Source: Rhynchopus sp. YZ270_cl-10 (lineage: Eukaryota > Euglenozoa > Diplonemea > Diplonemida > Diplonemidae). From it: 64,000 nt of DNA. The stretch spans positions 372,001 through 436,000 of the forward strand of contig OZ037868.1 of assembly GCA_964035575.1 (NCBI GenBank), read 5' to 3'. Shown one piece after another: positions 9,727 to 19,610 of the stretch. Numbering within the stretch: the first letter of the stretch is position 1; each line of letters begins with the position of its first letter. Made by a program: the position numbers and the translations under genes. Under the pieces are notes generated by a model that made no database searches, had not been told where the DNA came from, and worked only from the letters and a program-made list of their open reading frames with translations.

Positions 9727-12714
9727 CTAGTTTGCCTTGCGAAGCTGTTCCAATACAGACTCAAAGTTTTCACGGGGAGCCCCGAACCCCCCTCCAAAGA
9801 AGCCACTAGGTTGGGATGCGCCGAACGATGCGTGTCCGAACCCACCAAAGCCAGTTGCCAGAGCGGAAGTGACCCGGCAGCATGGGCAGGAAGCGCCAAA
9901 AGCGAAGCCGCCGCCGCCGAAGCCGCCGCCGCCGAACAGTCTCTGTTCATCTGTGGGCGGTGATGGTGCAGGCACTTTGAAGTACTTGCCCACTGGTGTC
10001 GCAAAGCCATCAGTCTCTGCAGCCGTGGTCCCAACAACGGCGGGGGCGGCGCCAAACCCTCCAAAGCCAGCAGCTGCGTTATTTGTATTAGTCGCGGCAG
10101 CGAACCCCCCAAAGCCAAAGCCGGTAGTTGTGTTACCTGTACTAGGCGTGGCACCAAACCCTGAAGAAGCAGTTGTGTTACTTGTATTAGTCCTGGCACC
10201 AAACCCTCCAAAGCCAGCAGCTCCGTTACCTGTACTAGGCGTGGCGCCGAACCCTGAAGAAGAAGTTGCGTTATTTGTACTGGCACCAAACCCCCCAAAG
10301 CCAGCAGTTGTGTTACCTGTACCAGGCGTGGCACCGAACCCTGAGGAAGCAGTTGTGTTATTTGTACCGGGCGTGGCACCGAACCCTCCAAAGCCAGCAG
10401 CTCCGTTACCTGTACTAGGCGTGGCGCCGAACCCTGAAGAAGCAGTTGTGTTACTTGTACTGGCACCAAACCCCCCAAAGCCAGCAGTTGTCTTACCTGT
10501 ACTAGGCGTGGCACCAAACCCTGAGGAAGAAGTTGCGTTATTTGTACCGGGCGTGGCACCGAACCCCCCAAAGCCAGCAGCTCCGTTACCTGTACTAGGC
10601 GTGGCGCCGAACCCTGAAGAAGCAGTTGTGTTACTTGTACTGGCACCGAACCCCCCAAAGCCACCAGCTGCGATACCTGGCGTGGCACCGAACCCAAACT
10701 GGGCTGCCGTTGATGGTAGTGGCGGTATAGGTAGTGGTGGTGGTGGTGTAGTCTGACTGAAGTGCTCCACAATGTCCGGGTCCCCTCTGAAATCAACCCG
10801 TACCTCTGCCAAACCCAGCAAGCCCCGTTTCACGCACGCAAGTACGCACTCCCTGTCAGTCGCAAACGGCGCAATGTAAGCCTCCCGAAACGCAACCGTC
10901 GGCAGCAGAGCAAGAAACACCTCCTTGTCCAGCTGCGCCGCCACAGACGCAAACTCGAAGTTCTGCCCCGACAAAGGGTCCACCGCACACCGTATCACAT
11001 CAATGTCGCCACGCAGCTCCTCCGACGCAAAGCGCAAGCTCATCCCATCGCGCAGCACTGCAGCCATCACCACATCGCGGTCCCCACGCAGTGCCCTGCC
11101 TGCATGCTGAAGGTTCTGTGCGGCACTGCGCACAGCGTGCACCACAACGTCTTTGTCCTGTCGAGGCACGTCGCCCAAGTACTTCAGTGGGACACCCTTC
11201 TCCACCACACACTGCAGGGCAAAGGCTGTGTCATTGTGCAGCTCCGTGTGTGCATACGACAGAACGTGTGGGTGGGCGCACGCAGCAAGCATCACCTCAG
11301 CGTCCCCCCTGAGCTTGTCTCCAATGCAGTGCACCTTCCCAAGCTCTGCTGCACGGATGGCCACAGTCTTGTTGTTCCAGTGGCAGGGATGGATGTGGCA
11401 GAACGTCGCCAGCGCTGCCATCGCGACGTCTGCGTCCCTCTGCAGCGCTTCGCTTGCAAAGACGTAGTTTGATCCGTGCATGTTCACAGCTTGCAGTACT
11501 ATCTCCTTGTCTCCCCACATGTCCGCGGGAATATACGGACACTGTGAAGGCTGCTCAGACGCGTGCCGCGATAGCATCAGAGTACTCGCATCTGTCCGCA
11601 TTGCTTCCTTCAGGACGTCTTTGTTACGACGGAAGGAAGAGTCGGCAAATGAGAGGCTGTTTGGGTCCAACCTTGCAGCACACATCACCACCTCGCTGTC
11701 TGCACGAGCACCTTCGTTTGCGTACTTCAGGTTAGATGCATGAGCACCCACAGCCTTGCGCACTGCCTCGGGGTCCGCACGCACGTCCTCCCCAAACACA
11801 CCAAGGATACCGCCCTTGCAGAAGGGTGTGCACTCCAAGGCAAACTCGACATCATTACGCAGCTCAGTGGAACACTGCTTCAATACCTCCATTGGGTGGT
11901 GCGCTTTCGTGATCAACGAGGCTATCGCGTACGGGTCGTTGCGCACCAGCTCCCCCAGCACCCTTGTGTGTAGGTTACTCTGGTTGGCAACAGCAATATC
12001 AACGTCATTCGCATGGCAAAGGTGGACATCAGCAAAGCCTCCTGTCGCTGCAGCCTTCGCCACGTCGCGATCCATCTGCACCTCTTCTGATGCGTGCAGG
12101 TATGAAGTAGCCTGGCTGCTTTGGAAGGAGGCGAACACCACGTCCTTGTCACGCTTCAGTGCGTCAGACGCGCCGTACAGGCAGTCCGTATTTTTGAAGA
12201 GTGTGCACACAAATGCTTTGTTGTTCCTCAGCTCACTGCTTGCGTACTGCAGGGACAGCATCTGTGCCAGTTTCGCCTGCAGAGACTGCTTAGTATTCAT
12301 TCCTCTTGGGGGGGACGTCAGCTCCATGCAGGAGAAAACCACTTCCTCGTCTCCCCAGAACAAAGGGTTGACTTTCCTCAAGTCATGTGTCGTGGAAGCA
12401 ACTGCGACGGCTGCTGCACGTGTGTTAAGTGCGTACAGCGGAACCTCACGATGAGCGTTGGGGTCTGCCCTGAGCACATCCAAGTACTTCTCTCCTGTGG
12501 GGGTCACAACCACTTTGGAACCTGAGGTAAGCGCAAGCGAGCTCACCGGGAGCGCTGTCTGCTCCAGCAGGGTGCCGTCCAGCTCCAAGGTGACGGCTTC
12601 GTTGTACCCCAGCGCAAGCTTGAGCACATCTTCCATGTGTGCGACTGTGCTGCTGGCATCAATGTCGACAAGCACCTCCACACCTGCCACACTGTCGACG
12701 GCTGTTATTTCCAT
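9727..12714 (-). CDS. DUF4116-repeat protein with FG-nucleoporin-like C-terminus, 995 aa
   Basis: The start is the ATG at 12714 (MEITAVDSVAGVEVLVDIDA); in-frame sequence upstream is A/T-rich and leader-like. Residues 1-75 resemble a ubiquitin-like beta-grasp fold. Residues about 130-650 are tandem DUF4116-type helical repeats, with the signature L-R-x-D-x-D-V-V-x-A-A-V...L-x-F-A-S-E-E-L (for example RGDRDVVMAAVLRDG and LRFASEELRGDIDVI). A Pro-rich hinge (TPPPPLPIPPLPS) leads to residues about 665-995, which are low-complexity GFG/FGG repeats built on SSGFGATPSTGNGAAGFGGF. FG repeats of this kind form the permeability phase of nuclear pores or bind transport receptors. The DUF4116 function is not known to me. 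The combination suggests a pore- or condensate-associated scaffold, but that is inference. No introns are needed. Confidence 0.85.
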   Translation of the reverse strand: MEITAVDSVAGVEVLVDIDASSTVAHMEDVLKLALGYNEAVTLELDGTLLEQTALPVSSLALTSGSKVVVTPTGEKYLDVLRADPNAHREVPLYALNTRAAAVAVASTTHDLRKVNPLFWGDEEVVFSCMELTSPPRGMNTKQSLQAKLAQMLSLQYASSELRNNKAFVCTLFKNTDCLYGASDALKRDKDVVFASFQSSQATSYLHASEEVQMDRDVAKAAATGGFADVHLCHANDVDIAVANQSNLHTRVLGELVRNDPYAIASLITKAHHPMEVLKQCSTELRNDVEFALECTPFCKGGILGVFGEDVRADPEAVRKAVGAHASNLKYANEGARADSEVVMCAARLDPNSLSFADSSFRRNKDVLKEAMRTDASTLMLSRHASEQPSQCPYIPADMWGDKEIVLQAVNMHGSNYVFASEALQRDADVAMAALATFCHIHPCHWNNKTVAIRAAELGKVHCIGDKLRGDAEVMLAACAHPHVLSYAHTELHNDTAFALQCVVEKGVPLKYLGDVPRQDKDVVVHAVRSAAQNLQHAGRALRGDRDVVMAAVLRDGMSLRFASEELRGDIDVIRCAVDPLSGQNFEFASVAAQLDKEVFLALLPTVAFREAYIAPFATDRECVLACVKRGLLGLAEVRVDFRGDPDIVEHFSQTTPPPPLPIPPLPSTAAQFGFGATPGIAAGGFGGFGASTSNTTASSGFGATPSTGNGAAGFGGFGATPGTNNATSSSGFGATPSTGKTTAGFGGFGASTSNTTASSGFGATPSTGNGAAGFGGFGATPGTNNTTASSGFGATPGTGNTTAGFGGFGASTNNATSSSGFGATPSTGNGAAGFGGFGARTNTSNTTASSGFGATPSTGNTTTGFGFGGFAAATNTNNAAAGFGGFGAAPAVVGTTAAETDGFATPVGKYFKVPAPSPPTDEQRLFGGGGFGGGGFAFGASCPCCRVTSALATGFGGFGHASFGASQPSGFFGGGFGAPRENFESVLEQLRKAN
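10040..10700 (-). repeat. Coding minisatellite of the FG domain
   Basis: About ten imperfect copies of a roughly 90-base unit encode alternating SSGFGATPSTGN and AAGFGGFGA blocks, with an approximate two-unit higher-order period of about 180 bases. The repeat keeps the antisense and shifted frames open too. Near-identical neighbouring units suggest recent expansion by unequal exchange. Confidence 0.85.
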
Positions 12715-12934
12715 TTTTTCAAATAAAACAAATTCTGTAAATGAGGAGAAACTTATAAGGGAAAGGGTTTCAACTAGGACACAACACAGACCCATCAAAC
12801 CGCACAACAAACACGACACCTCTATTGCACCGAAATGATATCCCGCCAACAAAAAAGACTCTAATTTTATTTTAGTTGTCCACAAACAACGTTCCAGGTT
12901 AGATCGACTCGTCCCCCCTCCCCCCCTCCCTCAT

Positions 12935-14452
12935 CTAGTACTCACCTCGGACCCATGGAGGGTCGTATTCTGTGTGTCGGAGGGGTGATGATACTTCACG
13001 TCGTGTCCATTTCCCGTCAGCGCCACGTGTCCATCGAGACTCATGCGCTGCAGTGGTGATGGCCTCCTGGGGGATGGCCGTCGTGGCTTTTGCGTGCATT
13101 GCGGCCCCCTGCTTCCCATGAACGCTGCCACGTGCATACTGTTCGAATTTCTTCCGCGTCACCTCAGCTGTCGTGTTGCTGTGCCACACAGAATACCCCG
13201 GCACCCGCTCAGAGGTCTCGGGGCCCTGCCCTTCAGGATATCCCTTCCCCGCCCCGAACAGCGAGCCTCCCCACTTCGCGTCGTGTTCATCTGTGAAAGA
13301 AGTTGAAAGAAAAGTTTGGATGAACCGCCTTTGCTCACTTTGATTTATAAATTTAGTGGGGAGATCCGGGTGCCCGCAACAACAATATTCACAAAAAAAA
13401 TCCCAAAAAATAGAAACTTAACACTCATCACACGATAAAACCCATGGGAGAGGTTGTGGTGAAACGCACACACCTCGACCTGTTTGGTGAGGAGTGGCTC
13501 TGCAGCGCGGTTCGTCCCTAGAACCGCGAGTGTGTTCAAAATGCTTTGTTTCTATTTCCTCCTTCATTTCATGAGGTGACACAAACAAATTGTGGTTTTT
13601 TGTGAATATTGTTGTTGCGGGCACCCGGATCTCCCCATTTAGGGGTGTTTATGTGTTGCTGTGAATATGCAGGCATGACAAAAGGTATGGGAACACATAC
13701 CATCCTCCGCCAGCTCTTTGAGCGTGAACTTCGACGGGTCGCCCCACCTATGTGGCATAGCATAGTCGAATGAGTTGGCATGGTTGTGCAGGTTCTCGCC
13801 CATATCCGCGCTCTTACCTTCTGAGACAAGGAACTCTGCCTCGCTCATGGTCCGCACCTTGAGGAACGGGTCGTCTGTGCTGAACAGCTTGTCTTCGCGC
13901 AAGGTACGCATCATTCTGCAGAGGGGAGGGGAGGGGAGATAGAGGATTGGAATTTATGGGAGGTAACCCCGTACCAGTTCCAAGGAAACGGAGGGGAAAG
14001 ATAATGTGAAATTTGAAAAAGACAAAGCCCCTCTCAAATGGCAGTGTAACCTTGGTTGCATGATGGTGGGGCGCTTTTCCCACTCTCGTGGTTTATATCT
14101 GATATGCCCTCCACCCTCCCCTCGCTTCTTTGGTGAGATCCCCCTCATACGTATCGCCCTCATTAGTGTAAAGGGGGGTGGTGGGATCGGCAAATTTCTC
14201 GGGTATTTCTGGGCAATCGAGGTCGAACCGCGAGAGCACCCACTTCACGCCGTGGTAGCCACGCTTGAGGGCATTGAGCTTGTAGTATTCTGGTCGCGAG
14301 GCGACGTCTTCGACGGGGGAGTTCTCGTAGTCGCGCTGCCTTGCTGCATTGACCAGCTCGTACTTATAATGTGCATGCCATTCCTTCGGAACCCTCCTAA
14401 GCTGCCGAAACGCAAAATAAAGAAACTTTCTTGTATCGCTGACCTCTCGCAT
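12935..14452 (-). CDS. Three-exon protein with LYR-like N-terminus, about 290 aa
   Basis: Exons (minus strand): 14452-14151, 13915-13701 and 13290-12935. The donors are GTATGA and GTATGT and the acceptors CTGCAG and TCACAG. The phases agree exactly (2 then 1), joining EGDT to MMRTLRED and AEDD to EHDAKWGG. The N-terminus (RKFLYFAFRQLRRVPKEW then HYKYELVNAARQ) has the pattern of LYR-motif proteins: an aromatic-Leu-Tyr start, an early Arg pair, then a second amphipathic helix. Such proteins are usually small mitochondrial complex I subunits or assembly factors. The C-terminal two thirds (FTLKELAED, WTRGADGKWTRREV) are unfamiliar, so this may be a lineage-specific mitochondrial subunit. The final codons read GAG then GTGAGTAC and TAG; this also resembles a donor, so the extreme C-terminus is uncertain. 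The second intron hosts a MITE. Confidence 0.75.
13357..13637. mobile_element. MITE inside an intron
   Basis: Left end TGGGGAGATCCGGGTGCCCG and right end ending GGCACCCGGATCTCCCCA are inverted repeats that continue inward for about 45 bases (GCAACAACAATATTCACAAAA against its complement). TTTAG flanks both ends, a 5-bp target duplication. The 281-bp element makes up most of the 410-base intron between exons 2 and 3 of the LYR-like gene. It codes for nothing. The superfamily is not clear. Confidence 0.8.
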
Positions 14453-14556
14453 GGTGTACGGGGGAAAGGGGGGGGGGTCAAAACAAAAGGATCTCCACCA
14501 CAAAAACACCCCTGAAATATGAGGAGAAAGGGTGGGTGCGGGAAAAAGAAAGAAGG

Positions 14557-14627
14557 AAAAGTTTATAAGATGATCCTAAGCCTCTCGTGCTTAGTCTGAT
14601 TAGATTACTCTCGTGCTTAGTCACCTT
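14557..14627 (+). repeat. Doubled CTCTCGT hairpin repeat between two genes
   Basis: The lead AAAAGTTTATAAGATGATCC and CTAAGCCTCTCGTGCTTAGTC are followed by a second CTCTCGTGCTTAGTCACCTT. The right half is thus duplicated after an 11-base spacer. It lies about 90 bases beyond the stop of the methyltransferase-like gene and about 105 bases before the ATG of the LYR-like gene, in antisense orientation to both. Confidence 0.75.
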
Positions 14628-14716
14628 CCCAAAGAAAAGCTCAGACGAAGAAAAAAAAATCTTTCTTTTTTTATCCCTGGAAAGCATCAGCTTTTTTTCA
14701 AAAAAAATCCATTTTT

Positions 14717-16087
14717 TCACGCCTTGATGGAGGGAAATGACCGTCTTGTGAAACTGTATTCTGCGTTTTTGTCGTGCACCATCTCAGGGGTGGCCTCACG
14801 TTTGATCCATTCTGTTCCAAATGTGTTTGCGTCTTTCGATCTGATTGACATGCCTGCAGCGAACGGCATTATTGCGGTGTCACCATCAGCATTCTCTTTC
14901 ATCTCCTCAAGCAAAGCTGAGACAGTACCGTTTGTACGCCCTTTCACGAAGGGGGCCTGGCAACGCTCAAACTGCTCATTTACCCAGCCAATAAACCCGC
15001 TCGATCCGGAACTCACCTCGATCACTCCACCTACCGCAAGCTTCTGATGAAATACGGCCAACAACTCTGCATGGGGAATACGTTTACTTGACCCCTGCGA
15101 TGAAAGCATTGGTCGAGGGAACTCAATACGAATCTCATGAATACTTGCATCGGGAACACATTCATCCGACAGAAAGTAAAATTCAGGCCTCGTTCGAACA
15201 TGCTTGATATTGTCAGGAACCATCCCATCCTCAGTATGATCAGACACACACCGGAAGAGAGACGACACTGTGTCGCACACAACGATAAAGGTAACATCTG
15301 GGCACCGTTTCGCCCATTCCACGCACGTCAACGAGCCGGTCTCTGAAATAATTACTACAGTTTTGCGTCGCTCCGCATACCACCGAAGGGAGGGAGAAAA
15401 GTCCTGTTTCCGCAGCGTCTCCCGAATTGCGCCACGCTCCTTGCCTGACCCATTCGAATTTGTAATAAAACACATATCAGGGGAGCTGCTGTGCACCACA
15501 GCGACATCTACAGCAGGATCCACCCCTTCCACTGCAGCGAACACACTGACTACAGTAGGGAGCGTTCTGTCGACCCCAGAGATGCTGTCGAAGAGACGGC
15601 GGTCGATTGTGGTGTGGTTTGTTTTCTGGTGGTTGGTCAGCCTGGTGAGGGTCACCTCGTCGGAGTAGGAACCTGCGTTCTGCTTATCGCGGGCCTCTTG
15701 CACAACCTTTTGGCGGAGCGACTCACGCCACTTCCGGTGTCTCCCTGCAGTGCGTGGGAGAGGGTCCATCGAGAGCGCCTCCTTATTCTCCAGGTACTCC
15801 CTCTGTGCCTCCAACGAAGCTGTCCTCGCAATCCTCTCGGGCACCCCATGCAAAGACCCACTGCTATTCGCGCCCCCATGTCGTTCGTCCCATTTGATCT
15901 CCGCAACTGAGGGCAACCCGCTGGCACCACGCTTCCAAGCCGTCTGTGGGTGTGAAGCGGACAGGCCAGGGGAGGAGGAGGGAGTGCCACTGCACCACCG
16001 TTTAGTGGATTTGAGGAGTGCGGCCTTTTTGTGCATGGTTGTGTTGGGTGTGTGCTGTGGTGGTGAGGTGGGGTGGTGAGTGGTCAA
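14717..16087 (-). CDS. Divergent TrmB/METTL1-type tRNA (guanine-N7)-methyltransferase homologue
   Basis: Open frame to a TGA after SFTRRSFPSIKA. The first ATG is at 16087, but a second at 16036 (MHKKAALLKSTKRWCSG) starts a basic, Ser/Thr-rich, acid-free segment that looks like a mitochondrial presequence and may be the true start. The C-terminal half follows TrmB order: a SAM-site strand (VVIISETGS near 247), PDVTFIVVCD, then SIHEIRIEFPRPM near 316, which takes the place of the family's 'DxIxxNFPDPWPKxRH'. Next come HAELLAVFHQKLAVGGVIEV, equivalent to 'pefLxxxaxxLkpGGexxxxtD', and the final helix. TrmB enzymes make m7G46 in tRNA with S-adenosylmethionine. Here the GxG of the SAM loop and the Asp after NFP are not standard, so activity is uncertain. 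The N-terminal half is not recognised. Confidence 0.6.
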   Translation of the reverse strand: MTTHHPTSPPQHTPNTTMHKKAALLKSTKRWCSGTPSSSPGLSASHPQTAWKRGASGLPSVAEIKWDERHGGANSSGSLHGVPERIARTASLEAQREYLENKEALSMDPLPRTAGRHRKWRESLRQKVVQEARDKQNAGSYSDEVTLTRLTNHQKTNHTTIDRRLFDSISGVDRTLPTVVSVFAAVEGVDPAVDVAVVHSSSPDMCFITNSNGSGKERGAIRETLRKQDFSPSLRWYAERRKTVVIISETGSLTCVEWAKRCPDVTFIVVCDTVSSLFRCVSDHTEDGMVPDNIKHVRTRPEFYFLSDECVPDASIHEIRIEFPRPMLSSQGSSKRIPHAELLAVFHQKLAVGGVIEVSSGSSGFIGWVNEQFERCQAPFVKGRTNGTVSALLEEMKENADGDTAIMPFAAGMSIRSKDANTFGTEWIKREATPEMVHDKNAEYSFTRRSFPSIKA

Positions 16088-16681
16088 AAAAATCAGAACA
16101 CAGAAAAGGTATTTTTTGTTTTGCAGAACGCACGGAACGTTTTTATGAGTGGGGTGGGGGGGCTCCCGTTGGTTTTTTTTAGTTTGTCAGGTCTGTGTTT
16201 GCTTTTTTCCTCCTCTTCATTTTATTATTAATTGAGGATCAACAAAACGGGGCCGTACACACCATCACCAAAGGTTAGAGTGGTTGTTGTTGCTGTCGAC
16301 GGACACTATATATTTTCCTGAAAATTTTGGTCACATCTCTTATTTCATGAACCCAGGGCAATTTCTCCCCCACTTTTTGTTTTTTTTAAAGTTGGAACAT
16401 CGGTTGATTGCAAGCATTTTCCCCTATCCCCATTTCTCTCTTGAACTCTCTTTTAAAAAATTGATGTAACAGATCATATCTTTGACTGCAATCCTCCCGA
16501 GGGCATGTCTTCTGCCGAACTCACCCAAATGCACAAAAGAACCATGTTTTTCTGTGCTATCTTCACTCTCCGTTGTTTTTTAATAGTTTTGGTATATTTT
16601 TCATTTCAAAAAAATCGTTGAAATCCTACCACTTTTCAATTTATTCTGTATTTTCCTTTTTCTCGCAAACAAGAAATCATC
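16088..16681. other. Gene-free intergenic stretch
   Basis: T-rich spacer between the methyltransferase-like gene and the tRNA-binding gene. No coding bias, repeat or hairpin of note was seen. It probably holds the 3' flank of the tRNA-binding gene. Confidence 0.5.
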
Positions 16682-18201
16682 TTACTTAACCTTGCACTCA
16701 GGGTGTGCGGGGCTGGTGCAGTCTCCCTTCCCCTTCACCACCATGGGGGCGTCCTTCCACATGACGACACCCTTGGCGTCGGTGTGGAAGTGCTCCAGCA
16801 GCTCGGGGACCTTCTTGTGGGGCACCTGTGTGTGTGTGTGTGGGGGGTGTGCGGTACGGTACCATTGTATTGTGCAATCCTTTTTGTTATTGTGTATTGT
16901 CAACAATCATCACTGCACCTACTGGGTAAAATATTTGCCCTCTAGGTCGCGTATTCACAGAATGTATAGACGCAGGTCGTCCCTCAACCCTAGTACAACT
17001 TTTAATGTTTCACAGATCTCACGAAGTTTATTTCGTGAAGGTTCTGCTGTTAGGAAGAACTGAAATTATTATGTACAAAACTTGATGCAGGGTTGCGTTG
17101 AGCCTTACTATTTTTTTCCGTTACGGAACTCGCCCATCCTTTTCATACCTGCTCGACCTTCTCAGCAACGTCGTACTTCTCCATGACGATCTTGTCTCCT
17201 GCGTTGCAGCCTTCGGGCACCTTGCAGAGGTGGACGACTCCTTCGGCAGATGTGGAGCACATCACCATGCCGTACGACATCGTGCCGACAAGCTTGGCGG
17301 GCTTCAGGTTGCACATCACAATGACCTGCTTTCCGAGGATCTCGTCTGCGGACATGTGCTCAACAAGGCCAGAGCAGATCTCACGGCATTCCTTCTCGCC
17401 GACATCAATCTGCTCAACGTACAGCTTCGCCGCAGTCTCGTGCTTCTTCACAGCCTTGATGGTTCCAACGCGCAGGTCAAACACACCCCCGTTCAGCTCC
17501 GCCGCAGGTGCACCCTTCTTCTTCTTTGCGTCAGCCTCCTTCTTCCAAGCAGGTGCCTCCTTCTCGTCCTTCTTCTTGTCCTTGGCCTTCTTGTCCTTCT
17601 TGTCTCCGCCCTCCTTCTTCTCGTTCTTCTTCTCGGATTTGTCGACCGGGAGGGTGTAGTCACCGCTGGCATGCTTGACAACCTTGGCGTTGTTGAGGAC
17701 AGTGTCCATCCAACGGTTCAGGTCGACGAAGGGCGCAAGGTTGGCGTGCGCCTTGTAGATGGGGAGGAGTGCGAAGGCGCAGGCGATGTCTGCGACGGTG
17801 AGGCGCTCCGAGGCGATGAAGGTGCGGGTCTCGAACCATGCGTTGAGCTCCTTCAGGGTCGCGTCGGCCTTGCCTGCAACGAGGGTGGCAAGCTGCTCGT
17901 GTGCCAGCTGCAGGAAGGATGCAACCTGCGCACGCTCGTACGAGGTGCGGCCCCTGAAGGAGTCGTCGCCCTGGTCTGCCAGGTACGTCAGCACCGCGTG
18001 GCTGCCCGCCACGTAGCGCCCACAGCTCGCCTGCAGGGCAGGGCTCACGCCTGTGGGGTGAACGTTCTGGCGGTACTCTGCGTCCTTCGAGTTGACAACA
18101 CCGACAAGCGTGCGGACACCGGCAACGTCGGCGGCAGCAAGGATGGCGCACATCTTGCTCGCATCACCCTGCGTGGCAAACAGCTTCAGGTCGCGTCCCA
18201 T
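16682..18201 (-). CDS. Arc1p/AIMP1-like tRNA-binding protein (GST-like plus EMAPII domain), two exons
   Basis: Exon 1 is 18201-17149 and exon 2 is 16825-16682. The 323-base intron has donor CAG|GTATGA and acceptor CACAG after a CA run, in phase 0, joining EKVEQ to VPHKKVPELL. The product is about 398 aa. Residues 1-180 look like a GST C-terminal-like fold (LTVADIACAFALLPIYKAH). Residues about 185-235 are a Lys/Glu-rich linker (KKNEKKEGGDKKDKK). From VFDLRVGTIKAVKKHE to the end is the tRNA-binding OB-fold of the EMAPII/Trbp111 family, including ICSGL, VIVMCNLKPAKLVGTMSYGM and the C-terminal cap. Arc1p and AIMP1 use this layout to dock aminoacyl-tRNA synthetases and deliver tRNA. Exon 2 supplies the C-terminal cap of the EMAPII domain, which supports the splice. 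The family assignment is strong; the partners are unknown. Confidence 0.9.
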
Positions 18202-18540
18202 TGTGGTAGATGATTGGTCTGTAGTGTGTTGTATGATAAGTGAAGTACCAAGCCCACGGCGAGGTGTGTAAAGCCCTCATTGGCTGTGTATCTTGGTGCG
18301 TCACTACTACACCGGGGTGCCCCATGCAGACGACACGGTTTGCGTTCCCCAACCCCACCAGAATAGGTGTCAGTACGAGGATAGAGAAACAAAGTAAACC
18401 CTTTGATCTCAACGGGGTGCCGTTATCCGAGTGCGGCCCTTCTTACCCAAAGAAGGTGGGTGGTAGAAAAATATAAAAAAACTGCCGCTTTTTTCCTTTT
18501 CTCTTCCCATTTTATGAACTGACCCACCAATACAATAAAG
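18202..18540. other. 5' flank of the tRNA-binding gene
   Basis: No gene. The sequence has mixed composition and several short GT/CA-rich stretches. It separates the tRNA-binding gene from the start of the duplicated PLAC8 block. Promoter elements could not be identified. Confidence 0.45.
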
Positions 18541-18781
18541 CTGCTCAAACAAGCTCTGAGGAGGTGAGGAAGAGGATACGCTTCGCTGCAGGCGACTCGA
18601 GAACAAAGGGAAAGGGGGGCGGTTTTGGCTGAGTGGCAATGACAAAAAAGAAAAGCAATACCAGAGAGCGAAGTATCAACACTCAAAGGCTAGCCTTCCA
18701 AAACGGCGTACCTCAACACCAAAGGAGTGCGGCAGAGCTGCACCATGCTGTACGCTCCTCTGCCTTTCTCTTCCTCACAAC

Positions 18782-18870
18782 ATGGTTGGCTTTTTGAAAG
18801 TTAAGCTGTCCACGTTGTTTCTTTGTATCCTCGTATGTATTGTGTATGCGTCAAAAGAACACCAAAAATT
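18782..18870 (+). other. Conserved short plus-strand reading frame in both duplicated units
   Basis: ATG followed by VGFLKVKLSTLFLCILVC and IVYASKEHQK, a typical signal-peptide profile, is present here and identically at 20562-20650. After that point the two copies diverge into unrelated short tails. Because the surrounding noncoding DNA is equally conserved, the match does not prove coding. If real it would be the only plus-strand gene in the window. Confidence 0.2.
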
Positions 18871-19610
18871 CTCGAGAGACTTGTTGCTCTTTGCTCTTTG
18901 CTTGTTGCTCAAAAGACTACAGGTTGTTTGTTGCTCGCTTCCACACCGCTTCTGAATCGGTTTTAAGTCTTTTGGCTGTCCTTTCCAGCGCCTGCCAAAA
19001 CGCTCGCCTCGTGGGTGTGGACTTTTTTCTTTTCTTTTTTTTTCCAATTTAAATCTCGGATTGATTGCAGAAATAAACAAATGTACGGTATGGTGTATTT
19101 TGCCTGAAGTACAGAAAGCGATGCGGAGCACAAGGGAGAGAGGGGGGAAACAAACCAGGGGAGAGGGGGAAACAAACCAGGGGAGGGGGGAAACAACTCA
19201 AAAAACGACGGCAACTCAGAATAACGTTCGTGGGTTATCAGAAAAAAAGCAAGATAGGGGAGTTGACTTTTTGATGGTTGTCCATCTCCGCTATTTACAC
19301 TTTTTGGGGAAATAATTAATTTCATTTTCTTTCCAAAGAAGAGAATGCACAATGACGTTCACAACAGATATCCATCTTTTTGTAATATTATTGCAAAAAA
19401 AATTGAACGGAAGAAAATAGAAAAGTTTAAGATGAACCCAAGTCGCTCATCACCCTCAAAGGGGGAGAGTTCAAGAGGGAAAACATATGTGCAAATATTC
19501 GTCTTTTCGAACAGAAAACAATTAAAGTTGAATTTTTCAATCAAACTTGAATACATTTTAGCACCTACCTCGGTCAAATACATTTTACTGTTGCAGTTTT
19601 CAGTGTAAAG

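Noticed and set aside
9723-10796. 339- and 357-codon frames in other frames over the FG repeats
   Set aside because: Shadows: the coding minisatellite keeps alternative frames open. Only the FG frame continues into a recognised DUF4116 region.
12715-12885. 57-residue N-terminal extension of the DUF4116 protein
   Set aside because: The in-frame upstream sequence is A/T-rich and hydrophobic, unlike the rest of the gene; the ATG at 12714 begins the beta-grasp-like segment and is preferred.
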